From Sphaerochaetaceae bacterium (lineage in GTDB: Bacteria > Spirochaetota > Spirochaetia > Sphaerochaetales > Sphaerochaetaceae): 47,343 nt of DNA. Under the pieces are notes generated by a model that did no database searches, was not told the origin of the DNA, and saw only the letters and a list, made by a program, of their open reading frames with translations. The position numbers were made by a program, and so were the translations under genes. Positions 31,567-39,885 of this stretch are shown here, piece by piece; positions within the stretch are counted from its first letter, which is position 1; each line of letters begins with the position of its first letter. The stretch covers positions 1 through 47,343 of the forward strand of contig JAQVSP010000005.1 of NCBI GenBank assembly GCA_028700425.1, written 5' to 3'.

Positions 31567-32816
31567 TCGGCCTGGCTGACTGCAACAGCTTCTTTGCCTC
31601 CTGCGAGACAGTGTTCCGCCCTGATCTTAGAGGCAAGGCTGTGGTTGTGCTCTCTAATAACGATGGGATAATAGTTGCTCTGTCTAAGGAGGCCAAGGCT
31701 CTTGGAATAAGGCGCGGCGACGCTCTTTTCAAGATCCAGCAGGCAATCGAGAGGAACAATGTATACGTGTTCTCCTCAAACTACACTCTTTACCAGGACC
31801 TGTCCGAGCGTATCGTCGCCATCCTCAGAGGCTATGTCAACAGCGTAGAGCCTTATTCCATTGATGAGTCGTTTTTCCGTGTACCAGACTTTGCCAGCAA
31901 GGCAGAGGCTCAGAGCTTTGCCTTGAATCTTCATAAAAGGCTTTACAGGGAGACGGGAATGAGGATCTCCATAGGCCTGGCAAGGACCAAGACCCTGGCA
32001 AAGGCTGCAAACCAGCTGGGCAAGAAGATGGGAGGAGCCTGTGTGCTCATGGCCGAGGATGAAAGGCAGGCCCTGCAAAGCATAGAGGTGGCGGATGTGT
32101 GGGGCATCGGATACAGGAGGCTTGATCTTCTTGCAAGGCTGGGGGTTCGGACCGCCTGGGACTACGCATGCCTAAGCGATGAGTTCCTGAAGAGGAAGTT
32201 TGCCATAACCGGGCTTTCTACAGCTCTTGAGCTAAGAGGCAAGCCTGCAATCGTCAGCGAGTCAAGCAACAGGCTTTCCTTTGCCTCGGGCATAAGCTTT
32301 TCAGAGGTGAAGGACACTCGCGAGAAGATGGACGAGGCTGTAGCCTGCATATGCGGCGTTCTTTCTGACAAGCTTCAGAGAAGCGACCGCATTGCATCCA
32401 CCTTTGGACTTCTGCTTCAGACAAGCCGTTTTGGCGAGGACTACATCTGCTCCTACTATGAGGTAGGCTTCACTCGCCAGACCTCCTATCTTCCCAACCT
32501 CATAAGAGCCGCACGCCTATGCCTGGACAGGCTCTTTGTCACGGGCAAGCCCTACAAGAGCGCACGAGCAATGGCTGGAGGCCTGATACGGACCAAGGGC
32601 AGGGAATGGGACCTTGAGGATGTCCTTGGCCTGCGAGACAGGGTTGAGGCCCAGGACCGGATGGGCTCTGCTGTGTCCTCGATCCAGCGCCGCTATGGCC
32701 GCAAGATCCTAGGTCCTGCAGCAGCCCTGCTTGGACTCAAGATTGAGCTGACCAGCAGGCAATACCTTTCCCCTTGCTACACCACAAGCTGGGAAAGCCT
32801 TCCCTTGGTGCACTAG
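31563..32816 (+). CDS. umuC: DNA polymerase V catalytic subunit UmuC (Y-family)
   Basis: The protein has 417 residues and is a Y-family translesion polymerase: IGLADCNSFFASCE (metal Asp6), the VVVLSNNDGIIVA segment specific to UmuC, SIDESFF (Asp-Glu near residue 100), SIGLARTKTLAKAANQLGKK and the helix-hairpin WGIGYRRLDLLARLGV. The C-terminal little-finger and UmuC-specific DUF4113-like tail are present. With UmuD' it copies damaged DNA, probably in an SOS-type response. Confidence 0.95.
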   Translation: MIGLADCNSFFASCETVFRPDLRGKAVVVLSNNDGIIVALSKEAKALGIRRGDALFKIQQAIERNNVYVFSSNYTLYQDLSERIVAILRGYVNSVEPYSIDESFFRVPDFASKAEAQSFALNLHKRLYRETGMRISIGLARTKTLAKAANQLGKKMGGACVLMAEDERQALQSIEVADVWGIGYRRLDLLARLGVRTAWDYACLSDEFLKRKFAITGLSTALELRGKPAIVSESSNRLSFASGISFSEVKDTREKMDEAVACICGVLSDKLQRSDRIASTFGLLLQTSRFGEDYICSYYEVGFTRQTSYLPNLIRAARLCLDRLFVTGKPYKSARAMAGGLIRTKGREWDLEDVLGLRDRVEAQDRMGSAVSSIQRRYGRKILGPAAALLGLKIELTSRQYLSPCYTTSWESLPLVH

Positions 32817-32843
32817 CATATAAGCAGGGATTGCAGGATAAAA

Positions 32844-32869
32844 GAAGAGAGCTGCACACAGCTCTCTTC
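32844..32869. terminator. Bidirectional terminator between umuC and topB
   Basis: An 11-base stem, GAAGAGAGCTG-CACA-CAGCTCTCTTC, lies between the convergent stops. The T-rich tail is better on the minus strand, where it ends topB. Confidence 0.75.
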
Positions 32870-32876
32870 TCTTGCC

Positions 32877-35522
32877 TTACTTCTTGTTCTTCTTCTCAGC
32901 GTCCTTCTGCTTGCGCAGGTTGGAAGCTGCAATGAAGTCTGCGAAGGTTCCGCCGGTATAGCTTTCCTTGTTCTGGTACTTCTTCCAGTCGCTGTCCTCG
33001 TGCGATCGAGAATCAGGCCTCCTGTCGCCGCTGCGGAAATCCTTTCTTGGCTCTCGCTTGTCATCGCTGCTATGGAAATCCTTTCTTGGCTCTCTCTTTT
33101 CATCGCCACTGTGGAAATCTCTTCGCATCTCGCGCTTGTCGTCGCCACTGTGGAAATCCTTGCGCACTTCGCGCTTGTCATCGCCAGTGTGGAAATCTCT
33201 TCTTGGCTCACGCTTGTCATCGCCGCTATGGAAATCTCTTCTTGGCTCTCGCTTTTCGTCGCCACTGTGGAAATCTCTCCGCATCTCGCGCTTGTCGTCC
33301 CTGTTGCCCTGCCATGGCCTAGGAGTGTAGGGCCTGTAGTGGCTTGGCTTGACGATCTCAATGACGGTCTCGTACTTGGCAAGAGGCTCAGGCTTCTTCA
33401 CAGCAGCTGGGGCTGCAGCCTTCTTTACTATGACCTTCTTCTTGATGACAGCTCCATCGCTTTGGATCTTGGGCTCGACTGGCTTGGCAACAGCAACTAC
33501 TGCAACAGCAGGAGCCTCTGCAACAGGAGCCTCTGAAGCAGGAAGCTCTGGAGCAACTGCTGCGACGCTCTCGTCCTCGACCTTCTTCAGGACTTCCATC
33601 TCCTCATAGCCGCAGGAGAAGCGCTGGCAGACGTTATGCACTCTGCCAAACTCATCCTCGACCTTTATCATAGGCCACTTGCAGTGTGGGCAGAGCTTCT
33701 CTCCCATCTTGGTAGGATCATAGAGAAGGGTGCTTGCGATAACCTGCTTTACCAGGTCAGCGGCATTCACCTTAATGTCTGATATGAAGGCATCCTTTGT
33801 CTCAGTGCCATCGCTGATGGCAGAAAGCCTCTCTTCCCAGACAGCAGTGAGCTCAGGGCTCTTGAGCTGATCGGGCACAAGGCGGACAAGCTCGCGCCCC
33901 TTGGGGGTAGGAACAATCTCCTTTTCCTTTCGCTCAATGCAGTGGTTCTGGATGAGCTTCTCGATGATGTCTGCTCTGGTGGCTGGGGTGCCCAGCCCAT
34001 TGGCCAGGTGCTTGCGCTTGGCAGTATCCTCGACAAAGCGGCCTGCATGCTCCATGGCATAGAGCAGGGTGGCCTCGGTGTACCTGTCAGGGGGCAAGGT
34101 TGCCTGGCGCTTGATTGCAGCGGAACTGACAAGAAGCGAGTCGCCCTGGCTTAGGTTCATTATCGATGGGGTGCTTTCCTCGTCGTTGATGTCGGAGAAG
34201 GCAGCAGACTTCTTCCCAATGTCGCGCCCGACATCGCGCCAGCCCAGTGAGCGGGGCACAGTCAGGCGTGTAGTGAAGGCCTCGCCCTCAACATCAGCTG
34301 TAAGCGTCGTGGTTGCATAAAGATAATCAGAGGAAAGAACCTCAAGGAACCTCATGGCGATGAGATCCCAAAGGTCATGCTCACGGGCAGAGAGCTTTGT
34401 GAGGTCCACCCTTTGCTCCGTGGGCAGTATTGCATGATGGTCACTGACCTGGGAGTCATCCACAAAGCGCTTGTCAAGCCTGAGCGGCTCAGAGGCTATC
34501 TTGGAGGCTCTTGCGGCAAACGGGGTGAGAGAAAGCGCAGCAAGCCTGTCCTTGAGGGTAGGCACAACATCGGCTGGGATGCATCTTGAATCAGTTCTCG
34601 GGTAGGTCACAATCTTGTGGACCTCGTAGAGCCTCTGAAGCGTATCCAAGGTCTCCTTGGCTGAGAAGCCGAGGGTGTTGTTTGCATCACGCTGCAGCTC
34701 GGTCAGGTCATAGGCCTGTGGCGGGACTTCATTCTTCTCGACCTCTGTGACTGATGTCACAGTGCCGGTCTTTCCCTCGATCTTTGCCTTCAGGGCTTGT
34801 GCCTCTTCCTCGCTTGGAATGCGGACTGTCCCTTCCTTGTCATAGCGGGAAGCTATGAAGGATCCGAAATCAGCCTTGAGGACCCAGTAGAAGCGTCCGG
34901 TGAAGCTCTCGATCTCGTCCTCCCTGTTGACCATAAGGGCCAAGGTTGGGGTCTGGACACGTCCAGCTGAAAGCTGGGTATCGAACTTGCAGCTCATGGC
35001 TCTTGAGACATTGTAGCCAATGTACCAGTCAGCGGCAGACCTGCATTCTGCGGCAGCATAGAGGTTCTCATAGTCTGAGCCTGGCTTCAGGGTGGCAAAG
35101 CCTGCCTTGATTGCGCTGTCTGTCTGGCTGCTGATCCAAAGCCTCTGAAGGGGCTTTGTGCAGTTGGCCTGCTTTAGAATCCAGCGGGCTACAAGCTCTC
35201 CTTCACGTCCTGCATCGGTTGCAATGATAACGGACTCGACATCGCTTCTTCCAAGCAGGCTTGCTACCAGCTCGTACTGATCCTTGGTCTTCTCGATAAC
35301 AACGTTGTCAAGCTCCTTTGGCAGTATAGGCAGAGTTTTCAGCGACCACCTTTTATATTCAAGACCATAATGGTCAGGAGTGGCAGGCGTTATAAGGTGG
35401 CCAAGCGCCCATGTCACTACATATTCATCGCTTTCAAGCCATTTCTCTCTGCGCGTGCAGCCCAGCACGCGGGCTAGCTCGCGTCCGACACTAGGCTTTT
35501 CAGCCAGAACCAGTTTCTTCAA
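32877..35522 (-). CDS. topB: DNA topoisomerase III with zinc-finger and a repetitive charged tail
   Basis: The protein has 881 residues. The start is TTG with a GGAG site. The Toprim domain opens with LVLAEKPSVGRELARVLG and has IIATDAGREGE near residue 100; the catalytic Tyr307 is in TYPRTDSR. QLSAGRVQTPTLALMV and TPATRADIIEKL are type IA hallmarks. One four-Cys zinc ribbon (CPHCKWPMIK ... CQRFSCGYEEME) follows around residues 615-645. The rest is a linker rich in Ala/Val/Pro and then seven tandem 13-residue charged repeats before a short basic end. The core enzyme decatenates single-stranded DNA; the tail is probably a disordered, DNA- or RNA-binding extension. Confidence 0.93.
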   Translation of the reverse strand: MKKLVLAEKPSVGRELARVLGCTRREKWLESDEYVVTWALGHLITPATPDHYGLEYKRWSLKTLPILPKELDNVVIEKTKDQYELVASLLGRSDVESVIIATDAGREGELVARWILKQANCTKPLQRLWISSQTDSAIKAGFATLKPGSDYENLYAAAECRSAADWYIGYNVSRAMSCKFDTQLSAGRVQTPTLALMVNREDEIESFTGRFYWVLKADFGSFIASRYDKEGTVRIPSEEEAQALKAKIEGKTGTVTSVTEVEKNEVPPQAYDLTELQRDANNTLGFSAKETLDTLQRLYEVHKIVTYPRTDSRCIPADVVPTLKDRLAALSLTPFAARASKIASEPLRLDKRFVDDSQVSDHHAILPTEQRVDLTKLSAREHDLWDLIAMRFLEVLSSDYLYATTTLTADVEGEAFTTRLTVPRSLGWRDVGRDIGKKSAAFSDINDEESTPSIMNLSQGDSLLVSSAAIKRQATLPPDRYTEATLLYAMEHAGRFVEDTAKRKHLANGLGTPATRADIIEKLIQNHCIERKEKEIVPTPKGRELVRLVPDQLKSPELTAVWEERLSAISDGTETKDAFISDIKVNAADLVKQVIASTLLYDPTKMGEKLCPHCKWPMIKVEDEFGRVHNVCQRFSCGYEEMEVLKKVEDESVAAVAPELPASEAPVAEAPAVAVVAVAKPVEPKIQSDGAVIKKKVIVKKAAAPAAVKKPEPLAKYETVIEIVKPSHYRPYTPRPWQGNRDDKREMRRDFHSGDEKREPRRDFHSGDDKREPRRDFHTGDDKREVRKDFHSGDDKREMRRDFHSGDEKREPRKDFHSSDDKREPRKDFRSGDRRPDSRSHEDSDWKKYQNKESYTGGTFADFIAASNLRKQKDAEKKNKK
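33027..33299 (-). repeat. Seven tandem 39-bp coding repeats in topB
   Basis: Each unit encodes a variant of DDKREPRRDFHSG. Units differ mainly at positions 2 (D/E), 6 (P/M/V), 8 (R/K) and 12 (S/T), and the last has FRSG. Bases are nearly identical between units, so the array could expand or shrink by slippage without changing frame. Confidence 0.92.
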
Positions 35523-35675
35523 TTCGGTGTCTCCTTAGTGGAAATAATCGCTTTACTATAACGTCGAACAAGCTGGTTTTTCAAGGTCTAGGATATGTGA
35601 GATTTATGGTTTTCCTCCTTGACTTTGAGACCCTTGGCTAGTTAGACTTAAGTTATATTTCATAAGGAGCGAATT

Positions 35676-35849
35676 ATGGCTTACAAAATTGATCCCAGCG
35701 CTTGTCTTGGCTGCGGAACTTGCGAGGGCGAGTGCCCTGCTGGAGCAATCTCCCAGAACGGAGATGTCTATCAGATTGACCCTGACAAGTGCGCTGATTG
35801 CGGAACTTGCGCCGATGCCTGCCCGGCTTCTGCCATTTCCCAGGAATAA
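35676..35849 (+). CDS. Small 2[4Fe-4S] ferredoxin
   Basis: This 57-residue protein, too short for most ORF cut-offs, has two CxxCxxCxxxCP motifs: CLGCGTCEGECP at residues 10-21 and CADCGTCADACP at 39-50, with the usual pseudo-twofold symmetry. It is a clostridial-type low-potential electron carrier of the cytoplasm, typical of anaerobes. AAGGAG precedes the ATG by seven bases, and a strong terminator follows, so it is a single-gene unit. It may serve pyruvate:ferredoxin oxidoreductase, or YgfK/OYE chemistry in this genome; no partner gene is adjacent. Confidence 0.96.
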   Translation: MAYKIDPSACLGCGTCEGECPAGAISQNGDVYQIDPDKCADCGTCADACPASAISQE

Positions 35850-35862
35850 GTTTTTTCTTTGG

Positions 35863-35903
35863 AAAAAACAGCAGCTTCCTCCAAAGAAAGCTGCTTTTTT
35901 TTC
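35863..35903 (+). terminator. Ferredoxin terminator
   Basis: AGCAGCTT ... AAGCTGCT, flanked by an A run and nine T, forms a classic Rho-independent terminator. Confidence 0.88.
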
Positions 35904-35926
35904 ATTAAATGAGGAATAGGTGATCA

Positions 35927-36463
35927 ATGGATCTTGCTTTAATCGGCCTTGGCCTTGCTCTCTTTCTTTCATCGCTGCTGATTCCTGCCTATAGAACTGC
36001 AAGGAACCTGCTCAGCAGCTTGGCCTGTGGCTTTGCCTGTGCATACTTGGTGCAGGGAGGCTCTGTTGAGCCAAGCCTGCAGTATCTGGTCTGCCTTGGA
36101 TCGGCCTTGGCTGCCTTTATATTGTCTTTCATCATATCCAGGTCCAAGACTGGACGCATAGCCGTCTTCTATGTGCTGCTCTTCACTGAGATAGGCCTTG
36201 TCCTGGTTCATTACCTTGGATTTTCCTGGATAATCATAGCCTCCTGTGCACTGGCCTCTGTCCTGTGCCTTGTGCTTGCAAAGGGCTTCTATCCCATCGC
36301 CCTGGCCCTGGAAGCCTCCTTGGCTTCCTGTCTTCTCATGGCCATAGGCATTTCGAATATCCTTGATCTGCCTCTGATTCTTGAGGCAGGCATTGGGTGC
36401 CTGTTCTTCCTGATATTCTTCCTCCTTCATATAATAAGGCTCTCGCCAGGGAAGAGAAGATGA
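35927..36463 (+). CDS. Integral membrane protein of unknown function
   Basis: The protein has 178 residues and about six hydrophobic segments (near residues 4-20, 28-44, 54-70, 78-97, 98-118 and 122-168) joined by very short loops, and a basic tail SPGKRR that should be cytosolic. No family motif is recognised. The ribosome-binding site AGGTGATC is complementary to the extended 3' end of 16S rRNA. Its stop overlaps the xseA start by four bases, so it is co-translated with exonuclease VII, though a functional link is not obvious. Upstream is the ferredoxin terminator; no promoter was identified in the short gap. Confidence 0.7.
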   Translation: MDLALIGLGLALFLSSLLIPAYRTARNLLSSLACGFACAYLVQGGSVEPSLQYLVCLGSALAAFILSFIISRSKTGRIAVFYVLLFTEIGLVLVHYLGFSWIIIASCALASVLCLVLAKGFYPIALALEASLASCLLMAIGISNILDLPLILEAGIGCLFFLIFFLLHIIRLSPGKRR

Positions 36464-37683
36464 CACAAGCCCAGGCCCTATTCAAGAATCTCGGGACCTT
36501 GACGGTAAGCCAGCTTACCGACTTGATCAAGACCTTGCTTGAAGGCTGCTTTGAGACAGTGGCTCTTGACGGCGAGATCTCTGGCTTCAAGACAAGCGGG
36601 CCTGGTCACTGGTACTTCACGCTCAAGGATGACAAGTCAGCCATAGGCGCCATGGTATGGGCATCTACGGCAGCGCGCCTTGACTATGTTCCCAAGAATG
36701 GAGACAAGGTCCATGTCACAGGCCGCCTCAGCGTCTATGAGCCCAGAGGCACCTACAGCCTTGTCTGCTCGTCCATAATGCCCATGGGGCTTGGCGACAT
36801 ACTTGCCCAGCTTGAGATGCGCAAGAAAGCCTATGAGGCAGAAGGCCTTTTCGATGCTTCCCATAAGAAGCCCATTCCATCACATCCAGCCAAGGTCGCT
36901 GTTATAACCGCCCTGAGCGGGGCCGCCCTGCAGGACATACTCCAGGTGCTGGAGAGAAGGGCCAGCAACGTGGATGTGATAATCCTTCCATCAGCTGTCC
37001 AGGGGCAGGATGCCGAGGCCCAGCTTGCCCAGCGAATAAGGCAGGCCAATGAGTTCTTGATCGCTGATGTGATCATCCTTGGCAGGGGAGGAGGGGCTGT
37101 AGAGGATCTTCTGCCTTTCTCTGCTGACCAGGTCGTCAGGGCCGTATATGAATCTGAGATACCTATCATAAGCGCGGTGGGCCATGAGGTCGACTGGGCG
37201 TTATGCGATTTTGCCAGCGACCTCAGGGCGCCGACCCCGTCAGCGGCTGCTGAGCTGGTAAGCGCAAGCTCCGGCGATGACCTTCTTGCTCTTTCAAAAG
37301 CAAAGGCGAACCTTGTCTCTGCAATGCAGGCAAGGCTTGCCAGGGGCCGGATGGATCTGGATGCTGTGCGCATAAGGCCCTATGGCCGCAGGCTAGAGAG
37401 CCAGCTGGACGGGCAGATGATGATGCTAAGCGCAAAGGGAGAGGCCATAAGTGCAAGCCTGCTGGCTATAGCCAGGTCCAGGGAGGCCGATCTAAGGCTG
37501 CAAGCTCACAGGCTCGCCGACCTTTCCCCGCTTGCGGTGCTTAACAGGGGCTTTGCCATAGTCGAGAGCCAAGGAAGAACCATAAGAAGCTCCAAGGAGG
37601 CTCCAAGGGGAGCCAGGTTGGACATCAGGACCCGGGATGGCTCCTTCAGGGCCATATCGGAAGGAGAAAGCGATGAAGTTTGA
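36460..37683 (+). CDS. xseA: Exodeoxyribonuclease VII large subunit
   Basis: The protein has 407 residues. The OB-fold (LDGEISGFKTSGPGHWYFTLKD, residues about 40-60) precedes the catalytic region with AVITALSGAALQDILQVL, DVIILGRGGGAVEDLLPF and ISAVGHEVDW, followed by the long helical C-terminal part. Together with XseB it degrades single-stranded DNA to oligonucleotides. The start was set at MTQAQALF, overlapping the membrane-protein stop, rather than an upstream in-frame Met. It overlaps xseB by 11 bases. Confidence 0.95.
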   Translation: MTQAQALFKNLGTLTVSQLTDLIKTLLEGCFETVALDGEISGFKTSGPGHWYFTLKDDKSAIGAMVWASTAARLDYVPKNGDKVHVTGRLSVYEPRGTYSLVCSSIMPMGLGDILAQLEMRKKAYEAEGLFDASHKKPIPSHPAKVAVITALSGAALQDILQVLERRASNVDVIILPSAVQGQDAEAQLAQRIRQANEFLIADVIILGRGGGAVEDLLPFSADQVVRAVYESEIPIISAVGHEVDWALCDFASDLRAPTPSAAAELVSASSGDDLLALSKAKANLVSAMQARLARGRMDLDAVRIRPYGRRLESQLDGQMMMLSAKGEAISASLLAIARSREADLRLQAHRLADLSPLAVLNRGFAIVESQGRTIRSSKEAPRGARLDIRTRDGSFRAISEGESDEV

Positions 37684-37897
37684 AGACAGCCTAAAGAGGC
37701 TTGAGGAGATCACAGCGAGCCTCGAGAACCCAGAGACAGACCTTGAGAAGGCAGTGGAGCTTTATGAAGAGGGCATGAAGCTGGAGAAGCAGGCCTCCGA
37801 TGAGCTAGGCAAGCTCCAAAGGCGCATACAGGTAGTCACCAGCTCTCCCTCAGATGAGAGCGGAAGCCTTCAGATTGAGGATTACGATGTGAAATAG
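37673..37897 (+). CDS. xseB: Exodeoxyribonuclease VII small subunit
   Basis: The protein has 74 residues: KFEDSLKRLEEITASLENPETDLEKAVELYEEGM pattern typical of XseB, two helices that coat the XseA coiled coil. The start is inside the xseA 3' end with GGAG upstream; the longer open frame is rejected because the family begins at this Met. Confidence 0.93.
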   Translation: MKFEDSLKRLEEITASLENPETDLEKAVELYEEGMKLEKQASDELGKLQRRIQVVTSSPSDESGSLQIEDYDVK

Positions 37898-37899
37898 GG

Positions 37900-37928
37900 T
37901 TGCCTAGGCCCTAGACTCATTGTAGGAT
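37900..37928 (+). promoter_or_regulatory. Promoter giving a predicted leaderless CBS-kinase mRNA
   Basis: TTGCCT, a 17-base spacer and TAGGAT are followed by six bases and ATG at 37935. It occupies the whole gap after xseB. Confidence 0.55.
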
Positions 37929-37934
37929 GAATAC

Positions 37935-38867
37935 ATGCAGGAGACAAGCATACCAATCAACTCAGTCAGTTCCCCCTCAGTCATTCTTGAGCTGACCTTT
38001 CGGCTCAAGATCAGGGATGTCATGACCAGAAATCCAGTATGCGCTGGACCGGAGGACAGCCTTAGGCAGATTCAGCATCTGATGAAGGAGAATGCCATAA
38101 CCGGTGTGCCTATAGTGCAGAACAAGCATCTTCTGGGCATCATCAGCATGGATGACATCGTCAGCGCCCTGGATTATGGATATATCAATGATACAGCAGA
38201 GCAGAGGATGACCACAAACCTCATAGTCCTTGAGGAGGATATGCCGGTCAGCTTCGCCATTTCCTACTTTGAGCGCTTCCGCTTCCACCGCTTCCCGGTT
38301 CTCAATGCAGACAAGGCCTTGGTGGGCATAGTGACCAACCGAGACATAACAACCCATCTGCTTTTTGAGGTCAACAAGGAGATCGAGCAGCTGGAGAGGG
38401 CTGCCGGAAGGGCAGCGACGGCAAGCGCAGTCCCCAATCAGGTCCAGAGCTTCACGGTCAAGAAGCATGACATGGCCAAGGCTGGCTATGCCTCGACGCA
38501 GGTCAAGCTCCTTCTCAAGAAGGCAGGCGTAAGCCCTCAAACAATCAGAAAGGCCGCCGTAGCCGCCTATGAGCTTGAGATGAACATCGTCGTCCATAGC
38601 GATGGAGGAGAGCTTATATGCGACTTCTCCCCAGACAAGCTGGTGATCACCAGCCGCGACAGCGGACCTGGAATTGCGGATGTGAACCTTGCCATGCAGA
38701 AAGGCTGGTCCACAGCCGATGAATGGACACGCTCCCTTGGCTTTGGAGCAGGAATGGGGCTTCCCAATGTAAAAAACGTAAGCGATGACTTTTCAATATC
38801 CTCAAGCCCGGAGGGCACAATAGTGATCTCCACCATCTTGCTTGAGGGACAAGGAGGACAGGGATGA
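37935..38867 (+). CDS. Twin CBS domains fused to an anti-sigma-type (RsbW-like) ATPase
   Basis: The protein has 310 residues. Residues about 25-150 hold two CBS motifs (RDVMTRNPVCAGPEDSL, GVPIVQNKHLLGII, then a second with FPVLNADKALVGIVTNRD), which usually bind adenine nucleotides. Residues about 180-305 form a GHKL ATPase of the RsbW/SpoIIAB class: an N box in AAYELEMNIVVHS, the DSGPGI G1 box and GAGMGLPNVKNVSD. CBS-GHKL proteins of this kind are encoded with DRTGG and PHP proteins near electron-bifurcating hydrogenase or NuoE/F genes in Clostridia and Thermotogae. No cognate sigma factor or anti-anti-sigma gene is in the window. Overlaps the next gene by four bases. Confidence 0.85.
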   Translation: MQETSIPINSVSSPSVILELTFRLKIRDVMTRNPVCAGPEDSLRQIQHLMKENAITGVPIVQNKHLLGIISMDDIVSALDYGYINDTAEQRMTTNLIVLEEDMPVSFAISYFERFRFHRFPVLNADKALVGIVTNRDITTHLLFEVNKEIEQLERAAGRAATASAVPNQVQSFTVKKHDMAKAGYASTQVKLLLKKAGVSPQTIRKAAVAAYELEMNIVVHSDGGELICDFSPDKLVITSRDSGPGIADVNLAMQKGWSTADEWTRSLGFGAGMGLPNVKNVSDDFSISSSPEGTIVISTILLEGQGGQG

Positions 38868-39190
38868 AGGCTAGCGCCATAAAGGACCTTGGCTATGAGG
38901 TGCAGTGCGAGGCTGCAGATTCTGAGATAACAGGAGCTTACACAGGAGACCTGCTCAGCGATGTAATGGGCAATGCTCCCAGCGACAGCGTCCTGATCAC
39001 CATACAGGCCCACAAGAACACAGTGGCCGTTGCCACCTTGGCTGGCATAAAGGCCCTTATAATCTGCAACGACAGAAATGTGCCTGATGACATGGCCGAG
39101 GCTGCCAAGGCCGAGGACCTGTGGATATTCACCACAGCAGACTCCCAGTTTGACGCCAGCGTGAAGATAGGTCATCTCCTGGGTCTCTGA
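38864..39190 (+). CDS. DRTGG-domain protein
   Basis: The protein has 108 residues. It resembles stand-alone DRTGG proteins: an N-terminal strand-helix, ITGAYTGDLLSDVMGNAPSDS, a central VAVATLAGIKALIICNDR and C-terminal TTADSQFDASVKIGHLLGL. DRTGG domains occur in phosphotransacetylases and CBS proteins and probably bind a small ligand. It is overlapped at both ends by its neighbours, so it is translated with the CBS-ATPase and PHP proteins. Confidence 0.78.
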   Translation: MKASAIKDLGYEVQCEAADSEITGAYTGDLLSDVMGNAPSDSVLITIQAHKNTVAVATLAGIKALIICNDRNVPDDMAEAAKAEDLWIFTTADSQFDASVKIGHLLGL

Positions 39191-39885
39191 TGCTGCTGAA
39201 GCTGGATCTCCATAACCATAGCTGCCTTTCCCCCTGCGCCCAGAATGAGCTCACTCCGGGAACATTGGCTGTGACTGCCATGGAGATGGGAATCGACTTC
39301 CTGGCTCTCACAGACCACAACTGCGCCCGCAATCTTCCTGCCTTCAAGGAGGTCTGCGAGATCTGCGGCTTGGTGGGCATCTATGGAATAGAGGTCAACA
39401 CCATAGAGGAAGTCCATGTGCTCAGCCTCTTTGAGAGACTGGAGGATGCCATGGAGTTTGGGCTGTTTGTTGAAGCACTGCTTCCTCCAATAAAGAACGA
39501 CCCACGGCTTTTTGGAGACCAGCTCATAGTCGACGAGGCTGACAGCATCCTGGCAACCTTCGACAAGAACATACTTTCAAGCTGCGGAATAAGCTTCTCT
39601 GACCTTGTGGAGGAGACCCTCTCTCGAGATGGGCTATGCATACCGGCCCATGTTGACAGGCCGGCCTTCAGCGTCTTCTCAAGCCTTGGATTTCTTCCCG
39701 ATGAGCCCTACAGCGCTGTTGAGGTCACAGAATTTCCAACCCGTCTTGAGCTTGGACATAACGCTGTAATTACAGGCTCTGATGCCCATTTCATCAAGGA
39801 CATAGGAAAAAGGGCATTTGCCTTGCAATGCCCTTCCAGGGATTTTGAAGGCCTCAAGAGAGGCCTTCTGGATCTTAGGCCATGA
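39190..39885 (+). CDS. PHP-domain metal-dependent phosphoesterase
   Basis: The protein has 231 residues. Metal ligands are in LDLHNHSCLSPC, ALTDHNCARN, YGIEVNTIE, PAHVDRPAFS and ITGSDAHFI, in the order of PHP phosphoesterases related to TrpH/RnaAM (5'-3' exoribonuclease acting on oligoribonucleotides or pAp). Its start overlaps the DRTGG stop by one base. The 3' end overlaps the convergent cellobiose phosphorylase gene by 11 bases, leaving no room for a terminator. Confidence 0.87.
   Translation: MLLKLDLHNHSCLSPCAQNELTPGTLAVTAMEMGIDFLALTDHNCARNLPAFKEVCEICGLVGIYGIEVNTIEEVHVLSLFERLEDAMEFGLFVEALLPPIKNDPRLFGDQLIVDEADSILATFDKNILSSCGISFSDLVEETLSRDGLCIPAHVDRPAFSVFSSLGFLPDEPYSAVEVTEFPTRLELGHNAVITGSDAHFIKDIGKRAFALQCPSRDFEGLKRGLLDLRP

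Noticed and set aside
33027-33299. Possible CRISPR-like array (regular 39-bp period)
   Set aside because: Repeats are contiguous without spacers and stay in frame as part of topB.
33000-33536. Trp/Leu-rich plus-strand frames across the topB repeats
   Set aside because: They are the reverse complement of the 39-bp coding repeats in several frames.
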